Source: Amphibacillus sp052055485 (GTDB taxonomy: Bacteria > Bacillota > Bacilli > Bacillales > Amphibacillaceae). Taken from it: a stretch of 64,000 bases of DNA. A program made the translations under genes and the position numbers. Shown here piece by piece: positions 53,089 through 61,333 of this stretch (position 1 is the stretch's first letter; every line of letters begins with the position of its first letter). The notes under the pieces were generated by a model that saw only the letters and a program-made list of their open reading frames with translations, made no database searches and was not told the origin of the DNA. The stretch spans positions 2,108,001 to 2,172,000 of the forward strand of contig NZ_CP197171.1 in assembly GCF_052055485.1 (NCBI RefSeq), written 5' to 3'.

Positions 53089-54150
53089 ATGCAAATCGTT
53101 TTTCGAGTAGATGTCTCGATTCAAATTGGCAGTGGTCATGTTCAAAGATGCTTAACGTTAGCTGATCAACTTAAACAGAAAGGGGCCCAGCTTAGTTTCG
53201 TTATAAAGGAACAAGAAGGAAATATGAAGTCTGAGATCGAGCAAAAGGGTTATCCAGTTTATCAAATTGAGCCAACTCATCTGACAGATGAAAGAATTGA
53301 TGCAAAAGCAACATTAGCTGTGATTGAACAGTTTTTTGATCAAGTTGATTTATTAATTGTTGACCATTTTCAATTATCGAGTATTTGGGAAAGTGTTGTT
53401 AAATCATCTGTTTATAGATTGATGGTGATAGATGACTTGGCGAATCGAGAACATAATTGTGATCTTTTGCTTGATCAAAATTACTATCACGGATTTCAAT
53501 TACGTTATCGGAATCTTGTTCCAGTATATTGTCGTTTATTATTAGGACCAAAGTATTTATTACTCCGTCCTGAATTTTATCAAATCATTCGCAAACAACG
53601 TGAGTATGATCCGATAAAAAAAGTATTAGTTTTCTATGGTGGGAGTGATCCAACAAATGAAACTGAAAAAGTTTTAAAAGCCCTCGATCACTGTTCATTA
53701 GCTGACACAACTATCGATGTTGTGATTGGATCAAGTCATAGACAGGCTGAGCAAATAAAACAACTTTGCGCAAGAATTAAGGCAACGTATCACTTTAATA
53801 TTGATTATATGGCTGAACTGATTGCGGAAGCAGATCTTGCTTTCGGTGCTGGAGGTATTTCAATGTGGGAACGCTGTTATCTCGGTCTGCCCTCTGTTGT
53901 AACTATTGTTGCCGATAACCAATGCCAAGCAACCATTGATGCTGAAAGAGAAGGATGGATACTTAATCTAGGTTGGCACGAAGATGTAACAACTGATGAC
54001 TATCAAAAAGTATTAAAGTCTAGTCTTCAAACACCAGATAAATTGAAGACAATTGAAAATAAATTAAAGCCATTTTTTAATCATGAAATAGGAGCAAGTC
54101 ATCCAGTTGTAAATGAAATTTGCACTTTATTAGTAAAATCGGAGGAATAG
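53089..54150 (+). CDS. pseG: UDP-sugar hydrolase PseG
   Basis: UDP-2,4-diacetamido-2,4,6-trideoxy-beta-L-altropyranose hydrolase (GT-B-like fold, MurG-related). Family signatures: FRVDVSIQIGSGHVQRCLTL near the start, LLVDHFQL / MVIDDLANREHNCDLLLDQN in the middle, FGAGGISMWERCYLGLPSVV in the UDP-binding C-terminal domain. 353 residues. ATG at 53089, 7 bases after GGAGG. Immediately precedes pseI (3-base gap), the next step in the pathway. Confidence 0.92.
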   Translation: MQIVFRVDVSIQIGSGHVQRCLTLADQLKQKGAQLSFVIKEQEGNMKSEIEQKGYPVYQIEPTHLTDERIDAKATLAVIEQFFDQVDLLIVDHFQLSSIWESVVKSSVYRLMVIDDLANREHNCDLLLDQNYYHGFQLRYRNLVPVYCRLLLGPKYLLLRPEFYQIIRKQREYDPIKKVLVFYGGSDPTNETEKVLKALDHCSLADTTIDVVIGSSHRQAEQIKQLCARIKATYHFNIDYMAELIAEADLAFGAGGISMWERCYLGLPSVVTIVADNQCQATIDAEREGWILNLGWHEDVTTDDYQKVLKSSLQTPDKLKTIENKLKPFFNHEIGASHPVVNEICTLLVKSEE

Positions 54151-54153
54151 GAT

Positions 54154-55218
54154 ATGGAATTGAAGATTGGCAACAGAAAAATCGGTATAAATCATGAACC
54201 TTTTATCATTGCTGAAATGTCAGGGAATCATAATCAATCATTAGATCGAGCACTTGCAATTGTTGAAGCAGCTGCTGAAGCAGGGGCAGATGCTATCAAG
54301 TTACAAACTTATACAGCAGATACAATGACACTTGATATTCATGAAGGTGATTTTTTTATTGAAGATGATAAGAATTTGTGGCAAGGAAACTCATTATATC
54401 ATTTGTATCAGCAAGCATACACACCTTGGGAATGGCATCAGACTATTTTTGAAAAGTGTAAAGAGCTTGGTCTTCTCGCTTTTAGTTCCCCATTTGATGA
54501 AACAGCTGTTGACTTCTTAGAAAAGCTTAATGTACCCGCCTATAAAATTGCCTCTTTTGAGAATGTTGATCTTCCACTGATTAAGAGAGTGGCTAAAACG
54601 GGAAAACCAATGATTATATCAACGGGAATGGCAACGGCCGCTGAGTTAGATGATGCAGTTAAGGCTGCTAGAAATGAAGGCTGTAAGGATTTAATCCTGT
54701 TAACTTGTACAAGCACTTATCCCGCAACACCTGAAAATACCAATTTACGGACAATGCCCCATATGAAAGAACTGTTTAATTGCCAAGTAGGTTTATCAGA
54801 TCATACCATGGGGGTTGGAGTGGCAGTTGCTAGTGTCGCGTTAGGTGCGACCGTTATAGAGAAACACTTTACTTTAGCTCGTGCAGATGGCGGGGTAGAT
54901 TCAGCTTTTTCAATGGAACCGCCCGAATTAAAACAGCTAAAAGAAGAAACAACGAGAGCATGGCAAAGTCTAGGTGAGATTAATTATGGGCCAGTAGCTG
55001 ATGAAATAGCTTCTTTAAAACATCGCCGATCATTGTATATTGCAGCTGATATTCAAAAAGGCGAAGCTTTAACCAAAGATAATATTAAGGCAATTCGTCC
55101 AGGTTTGGGTTTACCAACTAAATATTATGAAATGATCTTAGGTAAAAAAGTGATACGTTCGGTCAAAAAAGGTGAACCACTTACTTTTGATTTATTAATG
55201 GAGAGTGAATTATCATAA
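54154..55218 (+). CDS. pseI: pseudaminic acid synthase PseI
   Basis: Condenses the 2,4-diamino-trideoxy-altrose with PEP to pseudaminic acid. NeuB-family TIM barrel (FIIAEMSGNHNQSLDRAL, ADAIKLQTYTADTMT, YKIASFEN, STGMA, LLTCTSTYPA, GLSDHTMG, EKHFTL) and a C-terminal SAF antifreeze-like domain (HRRSLYIAADIQKGEAL). The MSGNHN motif favours PseI over NeuB or LegI. 354 residues, full length. GGAGG precedes the ATG. Confidence 0.94.
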   Translation: MELKIGNRKIGINHEPFIIAEMSGNHNQSLDRALAIVEAAAEAGADAIKLQTYTADTMTLDIHEGDFFIEDDKNLWQGNSLYHLYQQAYTPWEWHQTIFEKCKELGLLAFSSPFDETAVDFLEKLNVPAYKIASFENVDLPLIKRVAKTGKPMIISTGMATAAELDDAVKAARNEGCKDLILLTCTSTYPATPENTNLRTMPHMKELFNCQVGLSDHTMGVGVAVASVALGATVIEKHFTLARADGGVDSAFSMEPPELKQLKEETTRAWQSLGEINYGPVADEIASLKHRRSLYIAADIQKGEALTKDNIKAIRPGLGLPTKYYEMILGKKVIRSVKKGEPLTFDLLMESELS

Positions 55219-55266
55219 TAGGATGAGATATAATTGTTTATTTTTATTACGAATTGAGTTGATATA

Positions 55267-56409
55267 ATGAAAATTAGAGATAAATATTTATCATATGGTC
55301 AGCAATCGATAGATGCAACTGATATTGAAGAGGTTGTTAAAGTATTACAGTCCCCATTCCTAACTCAGGGACCCAAAGTAGATACTTTTGAAGAGAAAAT
55401 AGCTCATTATGTCGGTGCCAAATATGCCGTTGCCTTTTCGAATGGGACAGCGGCACTACATGGTGCTTGTTATGCAGCTGGTATTACGAATGGCGATGAG
55501 GTGATTACAACACCAATGACATTTGCTGCTACTTCAAATGCCGTTTTATACTGTGGTGGCATACCTGTCTTTGCTGATATTGATCAATTAACCTATAACC
55601 TTGATCCAAGTCAAATCACTCAACATATTACTAGCAAAACAAAAGCCATTATTCCAGTTGATTATACTGGTCGGCCTGCTGATATGGATGCTATTAATGA
55701 AATTGCCAACCAACATAATTTAATTGTGATTGAGGATAGTGCCCATTCATTAGGGGCAAATTATTGTGGGCGAAAAGTAGGGACCTTGGCAGATATGACA
55801 ATGTTTAGTTTCCATCCAGTTAAGCCTATTACTGCTGGAGAAGGGGGCATTATTGTCACTGATTCAGAGGAGTATTATTATAAACTTAAGCAGTTTAGGA
55901 ATCACGGCATTGTCCAACAACCAGAGAAAGCCCCATGGTATTATGAAATGCAGGAACTTGGATACAATTATAGAATGACAGATATATCAGCGGCATTAGC
56001 CAGCTCTCAGTTAGATAAGCTTGATACTTTTATTAAAAGGAGAACAGAATTAGCAAAACAATATCAGTACCTACTGGAAGATATTTCATTTATTCAACAG
56101 CCAGTATTTTTAGATAACTTTGATTCAGGCTGGCATCTTTATGTAATTCAGTGGAAAGAGCCCCATGTATCAAGAAGGAAAGCATTTGAATTTCTTAGAG
56201 AAAATAATATTGGCGTCCATGTTCATTATATTCCGGTCTATTGGCACCCTTATTATCAAAAACTTGGTTACAAAAAGGGTCTTTGTCCAAATGCAGAAGC
56301 TTTATACCAAAATCTGATTACACTTCCTTTATTTCCGAAAATGGAGAATTCAGATATTGAAGATGTTGTTAAGGGATTGAAAAAGGCTGGAGATAGATTT
56401 GGAAATTAG
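55267..56409 (+). CDS. pseC: PLP-dependent aminotransferase PseC
   Basis: UDP-4-amino-4,6-dideoxy-N-acetyl-beta-L-altrosamine transaminase, second pathway step after PseB. DegT/DnrJ family: YLSYGQQSIDATDIEEVV start, FLTQGPKVDTFEEKIA, SNGTAALHGACYAAG, VIEDSAHSLGA, PLP-Lys in FHPVKPITAGEGG, and the C-terminal HVHYIPVYWHPYYQKLGY typical of PseC. 380 residues. Last gene of the glycan block; the pathway genes are not in reaction order, and pseB lies 13 kb upstream. Confidence 0.93.
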   Translation: MKIRDKYLSYGQQSIDATDIEEVVKVLQSPFLTQGPKVDTFEEKIAHYVGAKYAVAFSNGTAALHGACYAAGITNGDEVITTPMTFAATSNAVLYCGGIPVFADIDQLTYNLDPSQITQHITSKTKAIIPVDYTGRPADMDAINEIANQHNLIVIEDSAHSLGANYCGRKVGTLADMTMFSFHPVKPITAGEGGIIVTDSEEYYYKLKQFRNHGIVQQPEKAPWYYEMQELGYNYRMTDISAALASSQLDKLDTFIKRRTELAKQYQYLLEDISFIQQPVFLDNFDSGWHLYVIQWKEPHVSRRKAFEFLRENNIGVHVHYIPVYWHPYYQKLGYKKGLCPNAEALYQNLITLPLFPKMENSDIEDVVKGLKKAGDRFGN

Positions 56410-56821
56410 GGTGTTGTATTTTGAAGAATGCTCTCAGTTGGTTTGAATAGAAAAAAGTATTTATTAAGTAGTGATTTTTTAAAAAATTATGAGTAAAGTT
56501 ATTTAATCGGATAGATCGATTTGCTGGGGTTAATAAAAAATTTTTGAAAATGGAACTATATTATTTTAGATGAGTTGAGGTCATTCTATTCACTTGCAAA
56601 AATGTATATGAATCCATTAAAGAGTAGATAGTCTAGGTGTTTAGGGGAATTGGTATTTATTACTAATTCAGGCGAGGAAAAAGAAAAGACATAAGATAAA
56701 AGTAGTGCATTGAAAAATTAATAGAGGAAGGTTAAATGGTTGGTTATATTACCATCATTTTAAAAGTATTGACTAGTTTTGCTTACTATAAAGATTGTGA
56801 ATAAAGTGTGTAAGTTCCTAT
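56410..56821. other. gene-free stretch after pseC
   Basis: No gene, terminator or RNA was recognised in this 410-bp AT-rich stretch. An AGAGGAAGG followed by an ATG near 56735 opens only a short frame. It forms the border between the glycan block and decayed mobile DNA. Confidence 0.4.
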
Positions 56822-57060
56822 TCACTCAAGGTACTTTAAAACTCTATCTTTGAACTCATCATGGAGAAGAAGCTGGTTTATAACCATTGCCTAGTTTTGG
56901 AAGTCACTATCTTCCCATTCAGATTTCAGTTCTCTTATTCGTAAAAATAATGCTTTTAATAGAGCTTTCTCATTGGAGAATGCTCCTTTTTTAGTTACTT
57001 CTCTATAGCTGTCATGAATTGCTTTCTAGTGCGTTGATCGTGTACTTAACTTTACGATAC
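56822..57060 (-). pseudogene. IS256-like transposase, C-terminal remnant
   Basis: Reading the minus strand gives fragments of a mutator-type transposase C terminus: KYTINALES, then in another frame REVTKKGAFSNEKALLKAL and FLRIRELKSEWEDSDF, and after an in-frame stop MVINQLLLHDEFKDRVL. At least one frameshift and one internal stop are needed, and the N-terminal and catalytic parts are missing. Family assignment rests on the pattern Y-T-x-N-A-x-E-S ... KVTKKxGAF and is moderately sure. Confidence 0.65.
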
Positions 57061-57221
57061 GATTGAAGCCTTGATGCTCGACACGATGTGGTCGAAGTTT
57101 CTAGTCCAAACGTCAATAGTTTATAAACAGGTAATCTATTATTGTTTAAAGGATTCAAAAGTACTTAGGCAAGGTTTTGAAGCTTGATACATCATAGAAA
57201 TACTTCCGATAGAAAATTACA

Positions 57222-57287
57222 TCGCAAAATAAGGACCGTAAGCTCTCTCATTGGCACCGCTTAGTTTACGCTCCTTATTGTCTAAAT
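57222..57287 (-). terminator. probable terminator of the 14-residue-repeat gene
   Basis: AATAAGGAGCGTAA and TTACGGTCCTTATT form a 14-bp imperfect stem with a long loop on the minus strand, followed by a short T-rich tail, 20 bases past the stop codon. Confidence 0.5.
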
Positions 57288-57302
57288 GTTTGTTCTTTAT
57301 CT

Positions 57303-58001
57303 TTACCCATTATTTTTAATTTTAAATATTTCACGATCGTGTTCACCTATTTTTTTATCTAAGTAGCCAATGTCATCTTTCGTTGCCAAGTTATCCAAAC
57401 GTGCTATCGTTTTTGAGTGGTATTCCGTTAATTTTACTGTTTGATTGTGGATGATATCTTGATTAGATTCAATGTTTGATAAACGTTCATTTGTTGTTTT
57501 CTGTTCTTGCTTAACGCCGTCAACTTCTCCTTTAACCCCATTGAGCCCTTGCTTAACGCCGCCAACTTCTTCTTTAACCCCATTGAGCCCTTGCTTAACG
57601 CCGTCAACTTCTCCTTTAACTGCATTTAATCCTTGCTTAACGCCGTCAACTTCTTCTTTAACCCCATTGAGCCCTTGCTTAACACCGTCAACTTCTCCTT
57701 TAACTGCATTTAATCCTTGCTTAACGCCGTCAACTTCTCCTTTAACTGCATTTAATCCTTGTTTAACGCCATCAACTTCTCCTTTAACCCCATTGAGCCC
57801 TTGCTTAACGCTGTCAACTTCTTCTTTAACTGCATTTAATCCTTGTTTAACGCCATCAACTTCTCCTTTAACCCCATTGAGCCCTTGCTTAACACCGCCA
57901 ACTTCTCCTTTAACTGCATTTAATCCTTGTTTAACCCCACTTACTTCTTGCTTTAGTCCTTGTAGTTCAGTTAATATTTTTTCTAAAACAATTTCACCCA
58001 T
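57303..58001 (-). CDS. coiled-coil protein of ten 14-residue repeats
   Basis: 232 residues. Residues 1-21 are a short helix (MGEIVLEKILTELQGLKQEV). Residues 22-161 are ten tandem copies of GVKQGLNAVKGEVD, varying at three or four sites. Residues 162-232 are a unique charged helical tail ending DREIFKIKNNG. Hydrophobic V, L, V, V fall with 4-3-4-3 spacing, so each unit is two heptads of a coiled coil. No signal peptide or transmembrane helix. AGGAGG sits 7 bases upstream of the ATG. I do not recognise a named family; a long oligomerising rod or a phage-fibre-like part are possible. The open frame on the opposite strand is a repeat shadow. Confidence 0.8.
   Translation of the reverse strand: MGEIVLEKILTELQGLKQEVSGVKQGLNAVKGEVGGVKQGLNGVKGEVDGVKQGLNAVKEEVDSVKQGLNGVKGEVDGVKQGLNAVKGEVDGVKQGLNAVKGEVDGVKQGLNGVKEEVDGVKQGLNAVKGEVDGVKQGLNGVKEEVGGVKQGLNGVKGEVDGVKQEQKTTNERLSNIESNQDIIHNQTVKLTEYHSKTIARLDNLATKDDIGYLDKKIGEHDREIFKIKNNG
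57519..57938 (-). repeat. ten tandem 42-bp repeats (minisatellite) in a coding region
   Basis: Encodes residues 22-161 of the preceding entry. Units differ mainly at an Ala/Gly codon and a Gly/Glu codon, with patches of identical synonymous bases in neighbouring units, as expected from recent slippage or unequal crossing-over. Copy number is likely to vary between strains. Confidence 0.9.
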
Positions 58002-58365
58002 CTTGGTCCTCCTCTCTTGATAAACTTTTTAAATTTTCTCTACTCGTTTCTTATCATTAAATTAGCATATAAAGTATTTAATCACAACCTGAAAAAGCAG
58101 GCTTGTTTTTAACAAAACCATAGCAACAAAGGTAAGCCCTTTAAGTATCTAACTTTATAATTGATTTTTATTTATCTAAATGATGTGAAATTAATATTTG
58201 CTAAAAAGATTTATCACTTTTCATATAATACGAGATGATCCGATTTTCTTATAAAATTTTCATAAACACATTAAGGTAAGAATGTATGATAAACACTTTG
58301 AAAAAGGATGAAGATGTTGAAACAAATTAGGAGGATGTTTCCAGTAATAGTATGTTGATTAGCCT
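58002..58365. other. gene-free stretch upstream of the repeat gene
   Basis: No gene recognised. An AAAGGATGAAG followed by ATG at 58314 opens 14 codons and stops at 58358, immediately before a dispersed repeat begins at 58366; it may be the stub of a gene cut by that insertion. The promoter of the minus-strand repeat gene should lie here but was not identified with confidence. Confidence 0.4.
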
Positions 58366-58649
58366 TTATCACAGATAACCGTCCGTAAAACTCGGGGCAA
58401 CAATGGGTTTCGATGGGGCGAGTAACCGCAAATCACTTCGTTGGGACGAGTAACCGCAGTCCCAGTCCCACGACGTTGGTCACGCAGGCGTTACCACACG
58501 ATGTGGTGGTTTTAGCCTGTAGTCCTTCGAATAAAGAAAGGAAACAAATCTATTAGGCGGGAGATCAGGTGAGCTAATGTCCTGATTCACTCAACTAACA
58601 CTCAGTGGGAGAAGATTGAAAACTCCGATTCAGTGAAGTTTCGTTTTAT
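58366..58649 (+). repeat. dispersed repeat element, long form (284 bp)
   Basis: Starts TTATCACAGATAACCGTCCG and ends TGAAGTTTCGTTTTAT, matching the two ends of the 55-bp form at 23928. The interior carries two GACGAGTAACCGCA-type motifs and an ACCACA/TGTGGT hairpin. No gene. Related long forms lie at 42045 and 62480. Confidence 0.65.
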
Positions 58650-58738
58650 CAAACACTTAAGGTTTTCAAAAAGTATTTAATCTCTTAATAATAGAAATGG
58701 TGATCCAATCACTAATTATTATTAGGAGGTTTTTTATT

Positions 58739-59668
58739 ATGGCAAGAAGAAAAAAATCAACACAAATGTTTCATGAGTACTTTGAAGAATGGATTGAGTT
58801 ATTTAAAGTTGGAGCAATTCGAGAGATAACACTTCAAAAGTATTATATGAGTTTGCAAAGATTTGAAGAGTTAGCACCTAATTTAAAAATGAATGAATTA
58901 GATCGGAAAAGTTATCAAAAACTGCTCAACGATTATGCACTTACTCACGAAAAACAAACAACGATGGACTTTCATCATCAATTAAAAGGCGCTATTCTCG
59001 ATGCAGTTGATGAAGGAATCATAGAAAAAAACCCAACACGAAAAGTTATTATTAAAGGGAAAACACCACGTGAGAAAAAAATCAAATTTCTTAATCAATT
59101 TGAAATTCAAGCATTATTAAGAGAATTAGACTTGCAAGAAGAAATTAGTTGGGATTGGTTTATACTTTTCATTGCCAAAACAGGATTAAGATTCTCCGAA
59201 GCATTAGCACTGACACCAAATGACTTTGATTTTTCAAAACAACAAGTCAATGTAGAAAAAACTTGGAATTACAAAGAGACAAAAGGGGGCTTTCGGTCAA
59301 CAAAAAATGAATCTTCTAAACGGAAAGTTCAACTAGATTGGCAAATTGCCATACAGTTTTCCCAATTAATTAAAAATATGGACATTGATGAAACTGTCTT
59401 TGTAAAAGGAAGGGTTTTTAATTCTACAGTAAATAATCGACTAAAAGCCTTATGTTTAAAAGTTGGAATTCCAGTTATAACCATCCATGGATTGCGACAC
59501 ACACATGCTTCACTTTTACTTTTTGCAGGTGTGTCTATTGCAAGTGTTGCTAGAAGGCTTGGTCATTCTAGCATGATAACAACACAAGAAACCTATTTGC
59601 ACATTATTAAAGAATTAGAAAGTCAAGATAATGATAAAATTATAAGACATCTCGCTACCTTGATTTAA
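58739..59668 (+). CDS. tyrosine recombinase (phage/ICE-type integrase)
   Basis: 309 residues. An N-terminal SAM-like core-binding domain (FHEYFEEWIELFKVG ... TLQKYYMSLQRFEEL) is followed by the catalytic domain with Arg in TGLRFSEAL, the box HGLRHTHASLL, His in RRLGHSSMIT and the nucleophile Tyr in QETYLHII. No excisionase, replication or conjugation genes accompany it, so it is a stranded or minimal-element integrase. ATG at 58739 behind AGGAGG; an earlier GTG reading lacks a site. Next to a toxin-antitoxin pair. Confidence 0.9.
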   Translation: MARRKKSTQMFHEYFEEWIELFKVGAIREITLQKYYMSLQRFEELAPNLKMNELDRKSYQKLLNDYALTHEKQTTMDFHHQLKGAILDAVDEGIIEKNPTRKVIIKGKTPREKKIKFLNQFEIQALLRELDLQEEISWDWFILFIAKTGLRFSEALALTPNDFDFSKQQVNVEKTWNYKETKGGFRSTKNESSKRKVQLDWQIAIQFSQLIKNMDIDETVFVKGRVFNSTVNNRLKALCLKVGIPVITIHGLRHTHASLLLFAGVSIASVARRLGHSSMITTQETYLHIIKELESQDNDKIIRHLATLI

Positions 59669-59688
59669 TCTTATACCTCTTGCTATAA

Positions 59689-59717
59689 TTGATTATAATC
59701 ATTATTATCGTTATAAT
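59689..59717 (+). promoter_or_regulatory. promoter of the AbrB-Doc operon
   Basis: TTGATT and TATAAT are exactly 17 bp apart. Repeated ATTATAAT/ATTATTAT segments overlap it and could be the autoregulatory operator bound by the antitoxin. Confidence 0.65.
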
Positions 59718-59750
59718 GGATATAAGTTAATTATAAATGAGGTGGAGTAA

Positions 59751-59999
59751 ATGAGTATCGAAAGAAAGATAACAAAAATAGGTAAAAGTTATGGAGTTAC
59801 TTTACCCGTTGATATGCTTGCTGAACATGGAATAGAGTATGGGGATATGGTTGAAATAAAAAGTGATAAAGAAAAAATTACAATTAGAAAAAATCAAAAA
59901 GTATCTTTACCAGACGGTATTAGTTCGGATTTTTTTGAAATATTAGAAGAAACGTCAAAAACTCATGATGAAGCACTGAAACAGTTGGTTGATAAATAA
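59751..59999 (+). CDS. AbrB/MazE-type antitoxin
   Basis: 82 residues. The N-terminal SpoVT/AbrB swapped-hairpin domain reads ERKITKIGKSYGVTLPVDML and EYGDMVEIKSDKEKITI; the C-terminal 35 residues are acidic and helical and should bind the toxin. As in other antitoxins it probably represses its own promoter. Its TAA overlaps the toxin ATG by one base, so the two are translationally coupled. GAGGTGG precedes the ATG. Confidence 0.85.
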   Translation: MSIERKITKIGKSYGVTLPVDMLAEHGIEYGDMVEIKSDKEKITIRKNQKVSLPDGISSDFFEILEETSKTHDEALKQLVDK

Positions 60000-60391
60000 T
60001 GATGAGATATTTATCAAGTAAAGAAGTCATTGCAATTAACACTTTTGTTATCAAAAAATATAGTCCTGACGAACCATTAGGTGTAAAAGACCATGCTTTG
60101 TTGGAATCTGCTGTTAAAGGACCACAAACTACGGTTGGTGGAGAAGATGCTTATCAATCACTATTTGAGAAAGCAGCTGCTCTATTTGAGTCTATTGCAC
60201 TAAACCATGCTTTTATTAATGGGAACAAAAGAACAGCACTGCATTCATTAGCTATTTTTTTAAGATATAATGGTTATAATTTAAATATGGAAACTGACCA
60301 AAAGGTTGATTTCACGGTAAATGTAGTATTACACCATTACTCTTTTACCGAAATTGCAAGTATTATTCAAAAGTATTCAGTAAAAATATAG
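59999..60391 (+). CDS. doc: Doc-like Fic-fold toxin (death-on-curing)
   Basis: 130 residues. The Doc subfamily motif HAFINGNKRTAL (about residues 69-80) corresponds to HxFx(D/N)(A/G)NKRTA, the active site of Doc kinases that inactivate EF-Tu by phosphorylation rather than AMPylation. Other family marks: YLSSKEVIAIN near the start and SLFEKAAALFESIALN before the motif. A second ATG three bases later is an alternative start. Type II pair with the upstream antitoxin; phage P1 Doc is paired with Phd, so the AbrB-type partner is a different combination. Confidence 0.88.
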   Translation: MMRYLSSKEVIAINTFVIKKYSPDEPLGVKDHALLESAVKGPQTTVGGEDAYQSLFEKAAALFESIALNHAFINGNKRTALHSLAIFLRYNGYNLNMETDQKVDFTVNVVLHHYSFTEIASIIQKYSVKI

Positions 60392-60405
60392 CCACACAAA
60401 GGCAA

Positions 60406-60445
60406 ATTAAGACCGTCTAAGAATTCTTTAGACGGTCTTAATTTG
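60406..60445. terminator. terminator of the AbrB-Doc operon
   Basis: AATTAAGACCGTCTAA pairs with TTAGACGGTCTTAATT around GAATTC-rich loop sequence. The tails are short on both strands, but the stem is long and perfect. Confidence 0.7.
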
Positions 60446-60700
60446 ATTGAATGGTAGATTTTTTATCATATCAATTTATTCATAACTATTAAATAATAAA
60501 CAAAACTGCTTTGCTTAGATAAAGCTGTATCACAGCGTAAGTAATAAGGAATGAGTAAAAAGGAGGGATTGTCAAATTTTTTGATGATATTTAATTATTA
60601 TTTAAGTGATTATTAAGAAATAAATTTTTAAAAAATAAGTATACAGTAGGATTTATTCATAAAAATGACTATAATCACTCATAAATTATATTCAAAATAA

Positions 60701-60736
60701 ATATATCCATTTTACATATATCCAAAATGGATATAT
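60701..60736 (+). promoter_or_regulatory. PadR operator
   Basis: ATATATCCATTTT (60701-60713) is repeated inverted as AAAATGGATATAT (60724-60736), with a third direct copy of ATATATCCA in the centre (60716-60724). The array overlaps or abuts the likely -10 region (TATATT/TATTAT) of padR, 36 bases before its start codon, so autorepression is likely. Confidence 0.7.
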
Positions 60737-60771
60737 TATATCTATAAGTACTAATTAAGTAGGTGACTTTA

Positions 60772-61104
60772 ATGAGTAAAAAAAACACAGATTTAAATAT
60801 TCCAATTAACTACACTTCATTTTTGATTTTATTATGTTTGAGGCAACCTTCACATGGTTACGAAATTATGAAATATGTTCAGAATGTTACGAATGGGTTG
60901 ATTACTATCGGGCCGGCAACCATGTACAGAAGTATATCGGATTTCTTAGACAAAGGTTATATATCTTTAGTTGCGGAAAAAGGGACAAAAAAAGAATATG
61001 TTCTGACAGAGAAGGGAGAAAATCTGCTGAAAAGGCAAAAGGAATTTTTAGATTTATTGCACACAATTTCGAAGAATAGAGGTGTTAATGATGAAAAAAA
61101 TTAG
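60772..61104 (+). CDS. PadR-family transcriptional regulator
   Basis: 110 residues. Winged helix: FLILLCLRQPSHGYEIMKYV, TIGPATMYRSISDFLDKGYI and the wing GTKKEYVLTEKGENLL, which are PadR hallmarks. It lacks the long C-terminal dimerisation helix bundle of PadR sensu stricto, so belongs to the short subgroup-2 type. ATG at 60772 behind TAGGTGA; a GTG at 60763 lies inside that site. It overlaps the start of the DUF2812 gene, the usual partner of such regulators. Confidence 0.88.
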   Translation: MSKKNTDLNIPINYTSFLILLCLRQPSHGYEIMKYVQNVTNGLITIGPATMYRSISDFLDKGYISLVAEKGTKKEYVLTEKGENLLKRQKEFLDLLHTISKNRGVNDEKN

Positions 61105-61333
61105 ACGCTTTCATTCTGGAAGTGCTAAGGAAAAAGAATTTTTAAATAAAATGTTAAAAGACGGTTATCTTCTTGATAAGGTAGGAAATTTTTTATACAC
61201 GTTCAAAAATATTAGGGAAGAAAAGGATTATGGTTTAGTTGTTGAATATTCAACTGAAAAAATCATCGATCCAAAAACGGATTGGACACAAGAATTAAAT
61301 GTAAAGGGTTTAGTAGAAAAAAGTTATTTCTGA
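61088..61333 (+). CDS. DUF2812 protein, N-terminal part (frame ends at an A6 tract)
   Basis: About 81 residues with the DUF2812 opening MMKKIRRFHSGSAKEKEFLN, DGYLLDKVGNFLYTF and YGLVVEYST. The frame stops at TGA (61331) only because of the preceding phase: one extra A in AAAAAA (61317-61322) would continue it into the membrane part at 61318-61926. DUF2812 proteins are membrane proteins usually co-transcribed with PadR regulators and often resemble small transport or stress functions; the role is unknown. Start overlaps the padR stop. Confidence 0.65.
   Translation: MMKKIRRFHSGSAKEKEFLNKMLKDGYLLDKVGNFLYTFKNIREEKDYGLVVEYSTEKIIDPKTDWTQELNVKGLVEKSYF

Noticed and set aside
57472..58020. Plus-strand reading frame of 182 codons opposite the coiled-coil gene
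   Set aside because: It is the antisense shadow of the 42-bp repeats (Thr/Ser/Pro/Leu-rich), with no ribosome binding site; the minus-strand frame has AGGAGG and an ideal heptad pattern.
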